Assembly: GCA_007449985.2 (NCBI GenBank)
Contig: VIIQ02000096.1
Coordinates: 1 to 64,000, forward strand
Length of the DNA stretch: 64,000 nucleotides
DNA from: Desmodesmus armatus
Lineage: Eukaryota > Chlorophyta > Chlorophyceae > Sphaeropleales > Scenedesmaceae
Reading direction: 5' to 3'
The notes beneath the pieces were generated by a model, which was given only the letters and a program-made list of their open reading frames with translations, ran no database searches and was not told where the DNA came from. Below, piece by piece: positions 1-13,200 of the stretch. Position numbers and translations under genes: made by a program. Numbering within the stretch: position 1 is the stretch's first letter; the number at the start of each line of letters is the position of its first letter.

Positions 1-827
1 CCCCCCCCCCCCCCCTGTGAACCACGACCCTTCCACATCCCTCAGCCCCCCCCCCCCCTGTGTTTGTTGGAACCACGACCCTTCCACATCCCTCAGCCCC
101 CCCCCCCCTGTGTTGTTTGGAACCACGACCCTTCCACATCCCTCAGCCCCCCCCCCCCCCCCCCTGTGAACCACGACCCTTCCACATCCCTCAGCCCCCC
201 CCCCCCCCCCCTGTGTTGGTTGGAACCACGACCCTTCCACATCCCTCAGCCCCCCCCCCCTGTGAACCACGACCCTTCCACATCCCTCACCGCCCCCCCC
301 CCCCCCCTGTGTTGGTTGGAACCACGACCCTTCCACATCCCTCAGCCCCCCCCCCCCCCCCCCTGTGAACCACGACCCTTCCACATCCCTCAGCCCCCCC
401 CCCCCCCTGTGAACCACGACCCTTCCACATCCCTCAGCCCCCCCCCCCCCCCTGTGTTGGTTGGAACCACGACCCTTCCACATCCCTCAGCCCCCCCCCC
501 CCCTGTGAACCACGACCCTTCCACATCCCTCAGCCCCCCCCCCTTGTTTGGTTGGAACCACGACCCTTCCACATCCCTCAGCCCCCCCCCCCCCCCCCTG
601 TGTTGGTTGGAACCACGACCCTTCCACATCCCTCACCCCCCCCCCCCCTGTGAACCACGCCCCTTCCACATCCCTCCCCCCCCCCCCCCCCCTGTGTTGG
701 TTGGAACCACGACCCTTCCACATCCCTCAGCCCCCCCCCCCTGTGTTGGTTGGAACCACGACCCTTCCACATCCCTCAGCCCCCCCCCCCCCCCCCCTGT
801 GAACCGCGACCCTTCCACATCCCTCAG

Positions 828-862
<35 letters not shown>

Positions 863-3800
863 TGAACCACGACCCTTCCACATCCCTCAGCCCCCCCCCC
901 CTGTGTTGGTTGGAACCACGACCCTTCCACATCCCTCAGCCCCCCCCCCCCCCCCTGTGAACCACGACCCTTCCACATCCCTCAGCCCCCCCCCCTGTGT
1001 TGGTTGGAACCACGACCCTTCCACATCCCTCAGCCCCCCCCCCCCCCCTGTGTTGGTTGGAACCACGACCCTTCCACATCCCTCAGCCCCCCCCCCCTGT
1101 GAACCACGACCCTTCCACATCCCTCAGCCCCCCCCCCTGTGTTGGTTGGAACCACGACCCTTCCACATCCCTCAGCCCCCCCCCCCCCCCTTGTTGGTTG
1201 GAACCACGACCCTTCCACATCCCTCAGCCCCCCCCCCCCCCCCCCTGTGAACCACGACCCTTCCACATCCCTCAGCCCCCCCCCCCCCCCCCTGTGTTGG
1301 TTGGAACCACGACCCTTCCACATCCCTCAGCCCCCCCCCCCCCCCCCCTGTGAACCACGACCCTTCCACATCCCTCAGCCCCCCCCCTGTGTTGGTTGGA
1401 ACCACGACCCTTCCACATCCCTCAGCCCCCCCCCCCCCCCCCTGTGAACCACGACCCTTCCACATCCCTCAGCCCCCCCCCCCCCTGTGTTGGTTGGAAC
1501 CACGACCCTTCCACATCCCTCAGCCCCCCCCCCCCCCCCCCCTGTGAACCACGACCCTTCCACATCCCTCAGCCCCCCCCCCCCCCCTGTGTTGGTTGGA
1601 ACCACGACCCTTCCACATCCCTCAGCCCCCCCCCCCCCCCCCTGTGAACCACGACCCTTCCACATCCCTCAGCCCCCCCCCCCCTGTGTTGGTTGGAACC
1701 ACGACCCTTCCACATCCCTCAGCCCCCCCCCCCCCCCTGTGAACCACGACCCTTCCACATCCCTCAGCCCCCCCCCCCCCCCCCCTGGTTGAACCACGAC
1801 CCTTCCACATCCCTCAGCCCCCCCCCCCCTGTGTTGGTTGGAACCACGACCCTTCCACATCCCTCAGCCCCCCCCCCCCCCCCTGTGTTGGTTGGAACCA
1901 CGACCCTTCCACATCCCTCAGCCCCCCCCCCCCCCCCCCCTGTGAACCACGACCCTTCCACATCCCTCAGCCCCCCCCCCCCCCCTGTGTTGGTTGGAAC
2001 CACGACCCTTCCACATCCCTCAGCCCCCCCCCCCCCCCCTGTGAACCACGACCCTTCCACATCCCTCAGCCCCCCCCCCCCCCCTGTGTTGGTTGGAACC
2101 ACGACCCTTCCACATCCCTCAGCCCCCCCCCCCCCCCCTGTGAACCACGACCCTTCCACATCCCTCAGCCCCCCCCCCCTGTGTTGGTTGGAACCACGAC
2201 CCTTCCACATCCCTCAGCCCCCCCCCCCCCCCCTGTGAACCACGACCCTTCCACATCCCTCAGCCCCCCCCCCCTGTGTTGGTTGAACCACGACCCTTCC
2301 ACATCCCTCAGCCCCCCCCCCCCTGTGTTGGTTGGAACCACGACCCTTCCACATCCCTCAGCCCCCCCCCCCCTGTGAACCACGACCCTTCCACATCCCT
2401 CAGCCCCCCCCCCCCCCCCTGTGTTGGTTGGAACCACGACCCTTCCACATCCCTCAGCCCCCCCCCCCCCCCCCCTGTGTTGGTTGGAACCACGACCCTT
2501 CCACATCCCTCAGCCCCCCCCCCCCCCTGTGAACCACGACCCTTCCACATCCCTCTCACCCCCCCCCCCCCCTGTGTTGGTTGGAACCACGACCCTTCCA
2601 CATCCCTCAGCCCCCCCCCCCCCCCCTGTGAACCACGACCCTTCCACATCCCTCAGCCCCCCCCCCCCTGTGTTGGTTGGAACCACGACCCTTCCACATC
2701 CCTCAGCCCCCCCCCCCCCCCCCTGTGAACCACGACCCTTCCACATCCCTCACCCCCCCCCCCCCCCTGTGTTGGTTGGAACCACGACCCTTCCACATCC
2801 CTCAGCCCCCCCCCCCCCCCTGTGTTGGTTGGAACCACGACCCTTCCACATCCCTCAGCCCCCCCCCCCCCCCCCCTGTGAACCACGACCCTTCCACATC
2901 CCTCAGCCCCCCCCCCCCCCCTGTGTTGGTTGGAACCACGACCCTTCCACATCCCTCAGCCCCCCCCCCCCTGTGAACCACGACCCTTCCACATCCCTCA
3001 GCCCCCCCCCCCCTGTGAACCACGACCCTTCCACATCCCTCAGCCCCCCCCCCCCCTGTGAACCACGACCCTTCCACATCCCTCAGCCCCCCCCCCCCCC
3101 CCCCCTGTGAACCACGACCCTTCCACATCCCTCAGCCCCCCCCCCCCCTGTGTTGGTTGGAACCACGACCCTTCCACATCCCTCAGCCCCCCCCCCCCCC
3201 TGTGTTGGTTGGAACCACGACCCTTCCACATCCCTCAGCCCCCCCCCCCCCTGTGAACCACGACCCTTCCACATCCCTCAGCCCCCCCCCCCTGTGTTGG
3301 TTGGAACCACGACCCTTCCACATCCCTCAGCCCCCCCCCCCCTGTGAACCACGACCCTTCCACATCCCTCAGCCCCCCCCCCCCTGTGTTGGTTGGAACC
3401 ACGACCCTTCCACATCCCTCAGCCCCCCCCCCCCCCCCCCCCTGTGAACCACGACCCTTCCACATCCCTCAGCCCCCCCCCCCCCCTGTGTTGGTTGGAA
3501 CCACGACCCTTCCACATCCCTCAGCCCCCCCCCTCTGTGAACCACGACCCTTCCACATCCCTCAGCCCCCCCCCCCCTGTGAACCACGACCCTTCCACAT
3601 CCCTCAGCCCCCCCCCCTGTGTTGGTTGGAACCACGACCCTTCCACATCCCTCAGCCCCCCCCCCCCCCTGTGTTGGTTGGAACCACGACCCTTCCACAT
3701 CCCTCAGCCCCCCCCCCCCCCTGTGAATCACGACCCTTCCACATCCCTCAGCCCCCCCCCCCCTGTGTTGGTTGGAACCACGACCCTTCCACATCCCTCA

Positions 3801-3902
3801 GCCCCCCCCCCCCCCCCCCTGTGAACCACGACCCTTCCACATCCCTCAGCCCCCCCCCCCCCCCTGTGTTGGTTGGAACCACGACCCTTCCACATCCCTC
3901 AG

Positions 3903-3939
<37 letters not shown>

Positions 3940-4246
3940 TGAACCACGACCCTTCCACATCCCTCAGCCCCCCCCCCCCCCTGTGTTGGTTGGAACCACG
4001 ACCCTTCCACATCCCTCAGCCCCCCCCCCCTGTGAACCACGACCCTTCCACATCCCTCAGCCCCCCCCCCCTGTGAACCACGACCCTTCCACATCCCTCA
4101 GCCCCCCCCCCCCTGTGTTGGTTGGAACCACGACCCTTCCACATCCCTCAGCCCCCCCCCCCCTGTGAACCACGACCCTTCCACATCCCTCAGCCCCCCC
4201 CCCCTGTGAACCACGACCCTTCCACATCCCTCAGCCCCCCCCCCCT
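1..4246. repeat. Compound C-run minisatellite in the 3' intron of RPA1
   Basis: About 90 tandem units, continuing past the left edge of the window. Each unit is a poly-C run of variable length (about 9 to 30) followed by TGTG, an optional TTGGTTGG insert, and the core AACCACGACCCTTCCACATC with CCTCAG. Two unit forms, short (without the insert) and long (with it), are mixed irregularly. A few point variants occur, for example near 653, 805, 2554 and 3727. The array stops about 10 bases from the 5' splice site of RPA1 exon 4255-4362, so on the minus (sense) strand it starts almost at the intron donor. The sense strand carries dense G-runs. The open frames that cross it (Pro/His- or Gly-rich) are repeat artefacts. 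Whether more RPA1 exons lie left of it cannot be seen. Confidence 0.95.
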
Positions 4247-4254
4247 GTGCGCAC

Positions 4255-7200
4255 CTCTGGGTACTGCTGAATGTCGTAGAAGCGCAGCTGCAGGTCGTAG
4301 CCCTTGGCCCACTTCTCACCGGTGGGCAAGTGGGTGACAGCAATGGCGGGGCGCTCCCACACCTGCACATGCAAGCATACTCATCAGCATGCCTCTGAAA
4401 TGCCTCTTGCGCATAGTGTGGAATGCGAGTGTGCATTTGTGCATACAGCTGCAGCTCTGGCTGCGCAAGTGTATGTGCAAGACCGCAACAAGCATATGGG
4501 GGGGGGGGGTGTTACAAGTGAGCGTGTCTCTTGCTGACGCAGGTATGCTCTGATACATGACCAGAATACGTAGCAGCAACAAACTCCCTCACGCCAACCT
4601 CGTGCATTACTGGTGCCAACATGTGCACCTTCCTTGATGCCCTCGAGTGCCTCAGCCAGCTTGAGCTGCCCTATTCCCAACTTTTTCTTTTCTACCCCAA
4701 ACCCAAACCCCTGAACCTAAACCCTAACCCCCCACCCACCTTGATACCCTTGAGTGTCTCAGCCAGCTTGAGCCGCCGCATGCGTGACGTCAGCAGCTTG
4801 GCAGCGCTGGCATCACAGCCAGGCAACAGGGGCACCGTCATGGTGGGCGTCTGCACACCACAACACGCGACGACATACATGCTCAGCATCGTCAGTGCGA
4901 GAATTTGAGGATGCAAACCCCGAAACTTCAACCATTCCAGCAGGATACGCTGCTTACCACCGCGCATGAAAGTGATCCAACATGCAAAAGCAAGCGCTGG
5001 CGGTTGCTGAAACAAGGCAGGGGAACATGCTGGCCGACGATCATCTGACTTGCTGCAACCCAAGACACCCTTCTTCACCCGTCCATACCTTGATGCGTGC
5101 TGCTGCTGTCATCAGGATCTCTCGCAAACGTGGGATACCCAGTGTCACGTTGGCCTCACCACGCCCAGCCATGTGGAAGGTGTTGAGCGTCATCTGCAGC
5201 CAGCAGGATACGTCACAGTGATGATCACAATGGTGGGTAGGTAACTAGGGCAGAACATTTATTTGACCTAGAAAACATGTTGATCACATGCGCAGATTAG
5301 GGCACAGTGTGTCGTGTGCGCATTGCTTTCAGGACTTCAACACTACCAACAGCAGCAGCTTTACCTGTGTTGAGGGCTCCCCAACTGACTGTGCCGCCAG
5401 CACTCCTACGGCCTCACCAGGGGGTGCCAGTGCACTCATGAACTTCAGCTGCTGCAGCCAGCGGAAGTCTGCAAGGAAGGAGGGAAGGGCAGGATGTTGC
5501 TGGGTGTTGGGAACAGCAATCGGCAGAAAGCTGGTGAAGTACAGAATTTGCATAAACCAAACGCCCCCTCTCGCACACACATCGCGCTGTCATTACCAGC
5601 TTCTGCTGGCTTGCAGCATGCTAGCAGCCCGTGCAAAGTCATCCACCACCACACAACGCTCAAACAGGTACCGCTGCTTGTAAAATGTGTGCCATAGGTG
5701 AGGTCAGCAACAGGGTTTCTGAGGCCCTAGCACTTTGTCGTCAAGGCCTTTGACTCAGTGCCCAGTGCGTGTCATCATACCTCACAGCCCCCCACCACAC
5801 ACCACAACACCCCCCCCCCCCACACACACACACACACACACAACAGGCACACAATGGGAAGCAACACCACCTGACTCCCGAAGGACTGACACCACATTGT
5901 GTCTGGCCGATGGCCCACAGCATCCTGCTGCATCAAGCTATGACTGCAGGTACCATGAATGCATCAGAAATTGTGCAAGCAAGAGCAGCCGCCCACCTGC
6001 CGCCAAGCATGCCCCTTTCTTGGTGGTGAACAGGGTGGGAAGCTACTGGCTGGCCACACGTACAGGCAGAAGGAGCTTCACAAGTGCCATAACACCAGGA
6101 CCTGATATGATCCCACGCCAAGGAACCACGCCTAACACCCCAACTCCTAGGAAGTGCCCAGCACCCAGACCAAAGGCGCACCTTGTGCATCCACCTGAGC
6201 CATCCTGCTCTGGGAGACCACCAGCTGCTTCTGCACCAGCTCCTGCTGCAGCTTCTCCTGCTTCTTCCGCGCCTTCTTACTGCTGCTGCTGTCTGCGTCA
6301 ACTGGTGCCTGCAGCGCTGCCAGCGCTGCGGTCACGTCTGCTGCTGCGTCTGCCGAATGCTGTGTGAGCAGCAGGTGCCGTGGGGGCGCTGCACAGAACC
6401 GCTCCAGTGCATCAGCAAAGCTCTCACTAGTGGCACCCAGGGCTGCTGAAAACCACCTGCAGCACGCGAGGACCCAATCGATTTCTTCAACAAGAATGGC
6501 TGATTCAACCTGTTTGCAGCATCCTTGCAGCATTGTGTGGCGAGAGTGTCTTGCCCAAGCTGCTGTGCTTGTCAAAAGGTCGCAGCAGTGCACAACCCAT
6601 GACGCTGCACATGCAGTTGAGCCCACAGCAATTCATTGTCTCACCTAGCCATAAGCGGCAGCTGCTCCTGCAGCTGCTGCTGTGCCTGCTCGTCACCATC
6701 TGCAGCCCTGGCCAGCAGCTCCATCCGCAGCTGAACAGCAGCAGCGGCCTCACGCTGCTGCTTGTCCAAAAGGCCGAGCTCCAGCAACTGTGACTGCAGC
6801 TGCGAAACCTGCTGCTTCCGCTTCTTTTTGCTGCTGCGGTCTGCTGCTTCGCCATGCACCGACTGCTGCGGGTCCACGCGCAAGCCCAGTTTGCGCGCCA
6901 AGCTAGACGCGTTTGCCGCCATGAACTCCGTTTGCTTCATGTACGACACCTTGGTAACGTCAAGGCCATCGTCGCCGTAGCTCAGCTGCACCACGCTGCC
7001 ATCGCAGACGTCACGCACAGTGCCGTCGTAGCTGATGCGCAGCGACTCCAGGTTCTTTACCAGACAGCGCTGCAAGTAGCCGGACCGACTTGTCTTGACC
7101 GTTGTGTCGACCAGACCCTCACTGCGATGCAACACGACCAGCTCGTCAGCAGAAAGCTCGTCAGCAGACTACTAGTAGTACCACATCCAGCTGCATGTTT

Positions 7201-10200
7201 CAACTGTAGCCCTCTCAGGACTGCACTGCAAGGCAAACTAGTCGAACACTGCGACAATAATGCATTGCGAGCCTTCAAGGCAGTGGTACGATAGCCTATC
7301 GCAAAGCAGTGCTTACCGCCCAGCCATGCAGTGGAAGTAGTACTCCTGCGGCCGCAGGCCAGTCAGGAACCTGTCCCCCACAAAGCCACCAGCTCGTGCG
7401 CCACCATCGTACGCCCTGAAGCAGGGCAGCGTCTTGCCGCTGGCTGTGCGAGGCACACGGCGACCTTCCAGCTCCTGCAGCAGAAGCGTAACACGGCAGA
7501 TCAGGGTTTGAACTGTGCAGCCAACTAAAGAGGCTGGACACCGCCACTGGTTGTGGAGTGCGTCTTATTGTCATAGGATGTTCGCCGTCCAACTGTCGCA
7601 TGAGCCGGGTAGGCCGGTACGCTCGCAATAGTTTGCTCCTGCCAGAGACCAGTACCACACAAACTCGTACGCTAAGCAAATCAGTCAAGACACAGCGCTG
7701 GCAACAGAGAGGCTCCGCACCTGCTGTCCCAGCAGGCAAGCGATCTGACTGAAGTTGACCGTGCTGCCCTTGGCTCCACTGACAGTCATGAGGGACATGC
7801 AGTTGGCAGGGAAGGGCTTGCGCTGACCCCGAGGGATGCAGCCCTTGATCACCTCGCTGGCCAGTGGGTGCATCACACCTGCACAGAGACAAACCCACCC
7901 CCAGTGGATCTTGTCAGCGCTACTGTCGACAATGTCGGGGGCATTGCTGTGAGGGTGTCTGCTGCAGGCTAGATGCAGGTGCACAGAAACAAACCCACCC
8001 CCAGTGGGGCGGCACTGCTGTGAGTGTGTATGTTGCAATGGCGGGGTGGATACATGCACATGCCACCAACAAGGAAAATGCAGGACCCCACACCGCACTA
8101 CATCCTACATCATGCCCTCAGCAGCAACTGCCGGCCAGGCCAAAGGCCTGAAACCCTAAACCCTAAACCCCATAAGCATGCACACCTGTGACCTTGCTGT
8201 CCAGCACGGCTCCCGTAGCTGCCCCGTTCATGCTGAAGTGCTGCTCAAGCTGCTTTGCCACCATCAGGCGCTCTGCATTCAGCAGCCCAGACACCTTGCC
8301 GCCAGGCTTCTGTGCCAAGTGCACCGGCACCCGGCCTGAGGCTACAGCACTGGCTGTTACCAGCTTTGAACGCACCACCTCTGCTGAGCCTGCAAGTGCT
8401 GCTGCCTCTGCCTTGCCCAGCACCTGAGCACAATAACACATGACACACACATCAAATCAGGCTTCTGTGTGCCAAAACTTGAAGCGTGTTTCCATCTGCA
8501 GTTGTACACGTCCCACGTTGCTGCGTGCGCTGTTTGCTTGTGTTGGTGAATCAAAGGCCCAGTCAGATTTGACGTCGAAGTACAACAACAACAGGAGAAA
8601 AGTTATGCCAGCACACCCACCTGGCTGCGCCCCGCCTCTGCCGCTGGTGTGAGCAGCAGGTCGTCCATGCCACAGGTGAAGCCGATGGCTTGCAGCCGTG
8701 ACGTGAATAGCCTGCTGAGCGCGTTGAGCATGGCACCGCCGATCTCATCGCCGTACAGCTCCTGCGAGTGGTGCAGCGAGACATCATGGCATTTGTTGAC
8801 GGTCGTAAGGCAAGAAGCTACCAGAAGAAAGGATACTGCACACTGTCAGCATGTCTGCTACAGTCGTGCTGATGTTTCTGCACAACTGTTGTTGTTCATG
8901 ACGGCCCCAGTCATCATCTCAACACACTGGCGCCATGTATCATACAGCCTGCTCGCACCTGCATTGCGTGCACGAGGCCAAACTTGCCAAACTGCGCCTT
9001 GTCCATGCAGCCTGCCAGCAGCTGTCCCTTGTAGAACACAAACTCTCCTTCGCCACTGTCAGCACCCCAGTAGCTCACCGGGACCTGCATGTTGGCATAC
9101 ACAACAGCAAGCCACACACACGATGAGACGACACGCTCTACAGGACAGCTCACACCAGAAAGCTTCGTCAGCAGCACACCCTGCAGTCTTCTGTGCACAA
9201 CGTTGGTTTCCAAAGACTGTTGGCTCCCATCACAAAGTGTAACCAAGCCTGCAATGTATGTACACTACGGCACCACATACCCCTGAGCTTTACCTTGCTA
9301 CCGCTGCTGAAGGTGAGTGGTGGCCGGCCATCTGCAAAGTGCTCCACGACTGCGCTGATCAGCTGCTTGCCCGTCCACAGCTGCCGCGGCCGCAGCATAG
9401 CAGGCGGCGGCAGGGACAAGTGGATGGCAGGTGCCCGCCCTGTGACAGCAACACAAAGCCCAGCAAACCCATTGTTGACAGCTTCGTGAGCATACTATGT
9501 GCAACCGTGTGACTGCCGCAGGCCTGACATGGCGAGGGACGTGCGATGTGTGCAGTAGGGCTGCCAGGCAGTCGAGTCTGTTCTCAAAAAGTGTGTGTCA
9601 CCAGCATGACTCATCGATGCAAGAATTGCATCAGCAACAGCCCCCACAATGTTCACCTGGCTTCCAGGGCGTGCAGGCGGCGAACAGCAGCTGGCTGAAC
9701 TCCGCCCGAGTGAAGAAGGAGTCCCTGGAGCCACACAAAACACGCACACAAAGACATGCAGCAGTCAGCACACAGCTCAACATGTGATGTTGACCCTGCA
9801 GGACTCCCTTGCAAAAAGGACCCTGCAAATTGCACAATAACATGACCAGGCAGGCCATAACTGTGATGTGATGCTGGGCTGCATGCGGGCGAAGCAAGCT
9901 TCGCATACGTAGCATGCAAGTCCTTGCAGCGACTGCGGCCCTGATTTGCATACAGAGCATGCAAGTCCTCAGGACTGCGGCAGCAACTGCGGTCCTGCTT
10001 CGCATACGTAGCATGCAAGTCCTTGTAGCGACTGCGGCCCTGCTTCGCATACAGAGCATGCAAGTCCTCAGGACTGCGGCAGCAACTGCGGCCCTGATGG
10101 CAAGCCCCCACCTGCAGGTGATCTCCACTCACTCCCTCTGTAAGGGTCGGACTTTGCACACAGACATGGTATAACTGCATTGTGATGCTGGCGCTGCATG

Positions 10201-13200
10201 CCGGCAAAGCAAGCTTTCCATCAAGACATGCGAATCCTTGCAGCAACTGCTGGCCCCCACCTGCATGTGATCTCCACTCCCGCCACCACATGGTCCTGGA
10301 TGAGTCCCCGGATGGGCTTGCCATCTGTGGGCACGATGAACTGCCGGTCCGCGTGCACGATGTTGTACCCCTCAGCACGGCCAAGGTGGTCCTGCAGCAG
10401 TAAGAACAATCATGTTATCACTGACATCAATGCTGAACGCTGGATACGCCAACGGCATCTATGATTGCGGACGCGAGATTGACAGTGCCGTGTCGGAACC
10501 AGCAGCTGTCAGCCACCTACCCCCTGTGCACACGTCTGTCCAGGGTCAGCACAAGGGCTTGTATTTCAACTGCCAAGTTGGTCATACCTGTGGCAGATGC
10601 AGGTTGATCTCGTCACCATCAAAGTCTGCGTTGAAGCTGGAGCAGTTGGCGTAGTGCATCCTGATGGTGCGCTCGCCCTTCAGCACACGCGCCCTGCATG
10701 ACACGACACGACAGGACAGTCAGTGCTGACAACATGGCACGGCATTGTAGGGTGGCGGCCACTTGTTGCTTGTATGCACACACCGATTGCTTACAGCAAT
10801 AGAAAACTCCAAGCTGATGTTGACACACACAAACACTCGGTTACATGCACCCTGCTTGGCGCACCACGACACCGCACGAACCCACACGGCATGTCATACG
10901 TGCAGCTTGGATAGGCCTTGACAACACACCAAGCAACTGCGACATGCATGCCAAGTTGGGCACAGCCAACACAAAGCTACAAAATGGCTACACCAAAGCA
11001 GATGCAGCTGGTTGTGATGCGACGAGAGAGCGGTGACGGCTGCAGTCAGGCTGTGCAGGTGTATTGTGCCTGCTGGATGGTATGCAGATCACCACGTTGA
11101 TCGCATGCATGCATGCAGCCTGGCTGCAAGCCAGCAATGTCAAGTGCCAGCTGCAGGCTGTCAGAAACTATGTCTTGTTTGCAGCTGCAGGTGTTGGAAG
11201 TGACTCACTTGTGTGCCATGAGGGAGGGTTTGTGCAGCGTGGGCTGGCGGTTTGTCAGCATGACATCACCATCCAGCAACATCCTGCGGCCCCGCACAGA
11301 GCAGGAAGACAGAGCAGCAGGTCAGCGGCAGCATCAATATTTGCCCATCATGCGTCAGCTTCACACAGAGAGCTGGTGGATCAGTGTGTTGTCAATAACA
11401 CATGGTGCTGCCCTAGTGCACCTTTACATGCCCACAGCCGTTGTATCGTTTCTGTTCTTCTTGAACCTTTCACCTCAACCCCACAATAAGCGCCCTCCAC
11501 AAATCGACAGGGTGATGTACCGATCACAGGCACACACCTGTACACTGTCTTGCCGCGCATCGAAGGCCCCTGCTTGACTCCCGCCTTGAAGGACGGCAGC
11601 ATCAGCTGCTTGGCCATGGCCTCCCTGCTCTTGTCATCCAGCTTGTTCAAGTGAATGACGTTGCCATTGCAGTCCTCGACAGCCAGCGCGCCCGGGTACT
11701 TGTTGGAACCGTTGCGCACCAGCTGCCGCAAGTGCTCCACGTTGTGGGGTGTGACGGCCTCGGGGAAGGACAGTCGCATGGCAAAGTAGGGAGGAACGCC
11801 GATCTCACCTGCAGGAACAGTAACACCCAACTGGGGTTCAGCGCGATAATAATTTGGCCTGCAAACATTGCTGGGAAGCGGCACAAGGAACCTTGGTACA
11901 TATGTAGGCTGACCGGCATGTGTACAGAATCAGATGTTGATGCCCATGTGTCAAGCCGCCAGCTCACCTGCACCGATGTAGGGGTCTGGTGAGATGACAC
12001 TGCGGGCTGCAAAGTTGACACGCTTGCCCATCATGTTCATGCGGAACAGACCCTCCTTCTTCTCCAGTTGCTGCCTCACACCCTGCACAGCACACAGCAC
12101 AGCACAGCGAACGTGCATGCGACAGTCAGCAAACAGTGTCTGGAGAAAGGCATTGTAGGGTGTGCGGGACTACCTACCCAACAACAACAGCATTGCCAAG
12201 GTATCCCCAAGAGCAAGGCAGCTCCTGAGCACAATACGGCACCACCACTTGGCACCTCTTCAACCCCTCACCCCTTTATGTGCCTCCTGCATACTCACCG
12301 ACTGGTCCGTCTGATCCGCTGCTGTGCTGTCAATGAGTGCGTTGACCTCGTTCTGCAGCTTCAGCCAGCCAGTCATGAAGCGCTGCTGAGCCTGCAGCCT
12401 GCGCTCAGCTGCAATCTGCGCCACATCAGCAGCTGACAGCCCCAGCGCCTCGCCGGCCCCAGCCTGCAGGCACATGCCAAAGGTGGGCAGGAACACACAC
12501 CAGCAAGAGTCAAAATCCCATGGAAGACGCAGTGACGCATGCTCAACCCATGGTGATGCAGCTACGTGCCTTGCAGTTTGTGCTGCTCAAAGTGTGATTG
12601 AGCAAAGCACCTGCATATTCGGAGCCAGCGGGCATGATGAAGGTTCTGCCAATGCATGTGAACTGTGCCAACCCTGCAATATTCCAGCAGCTTCAGGCAC
12701 CATTTCCAGACAGCCTGGCTGCACAAAGGGCACCACACCCACCTGCTGTGCCTGTGCTGCGTCCATGTCCTGGTGGATGCTCTGCAGGTTGATGATGGAC
12801 TGCAGGATGCGCTGAAGGGTGATGTTCTGGGTGTGCTCATACTTCTGCTCTCCCATCACACTGGGCGGGCGGAACCTGCAGGAATGTCACGAGACACACA
12901 GCAGCACTCATGACCAGCACAGCTCAACACAGCATGACAGGGGGTTGCTGTCATTGCTGCGCACGAGAGGTCACCACCAGCATGCTTTGTTGCAGCCCCA
13001 ATCCACCTCAGCAACGCAAGAACGCCCAACTGCTGGAATCACAGCAGTTGTTGCAGGTGCCTGTTTTAACAGAGGCAGCACCACCACTAGTGCATGACAG
13101 CATTGGAGCCCTGTCATGCGACAGACACGCGATATTCTAAATTCAAGAGAAGCTGTAGGCCAGCACAAGCCCTGCGCCCGCACCTGTTCGGCGGCACAGC

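Noticed and set aside
60..4168. Many long Pro/His- or Gly-rich open frames on both strands in the minisatellite
   Set aside because: They are produced by the C-run repeat, occur in all frames at once and change frame with run length.
1..4246. CRISPR-like array of repeats
   Set aside because: There are no unique spacers, only variable C-runs, and the genome is eukaryotic with the array inside an intron.
5590..5700. RPA1 exon reading [20 protein letters not shown]
   Set aside because: It looks coding, but joining it to the exon at 5468 creates a stop and its acceptor phase does not fit, so it is left unresolved within the gene.
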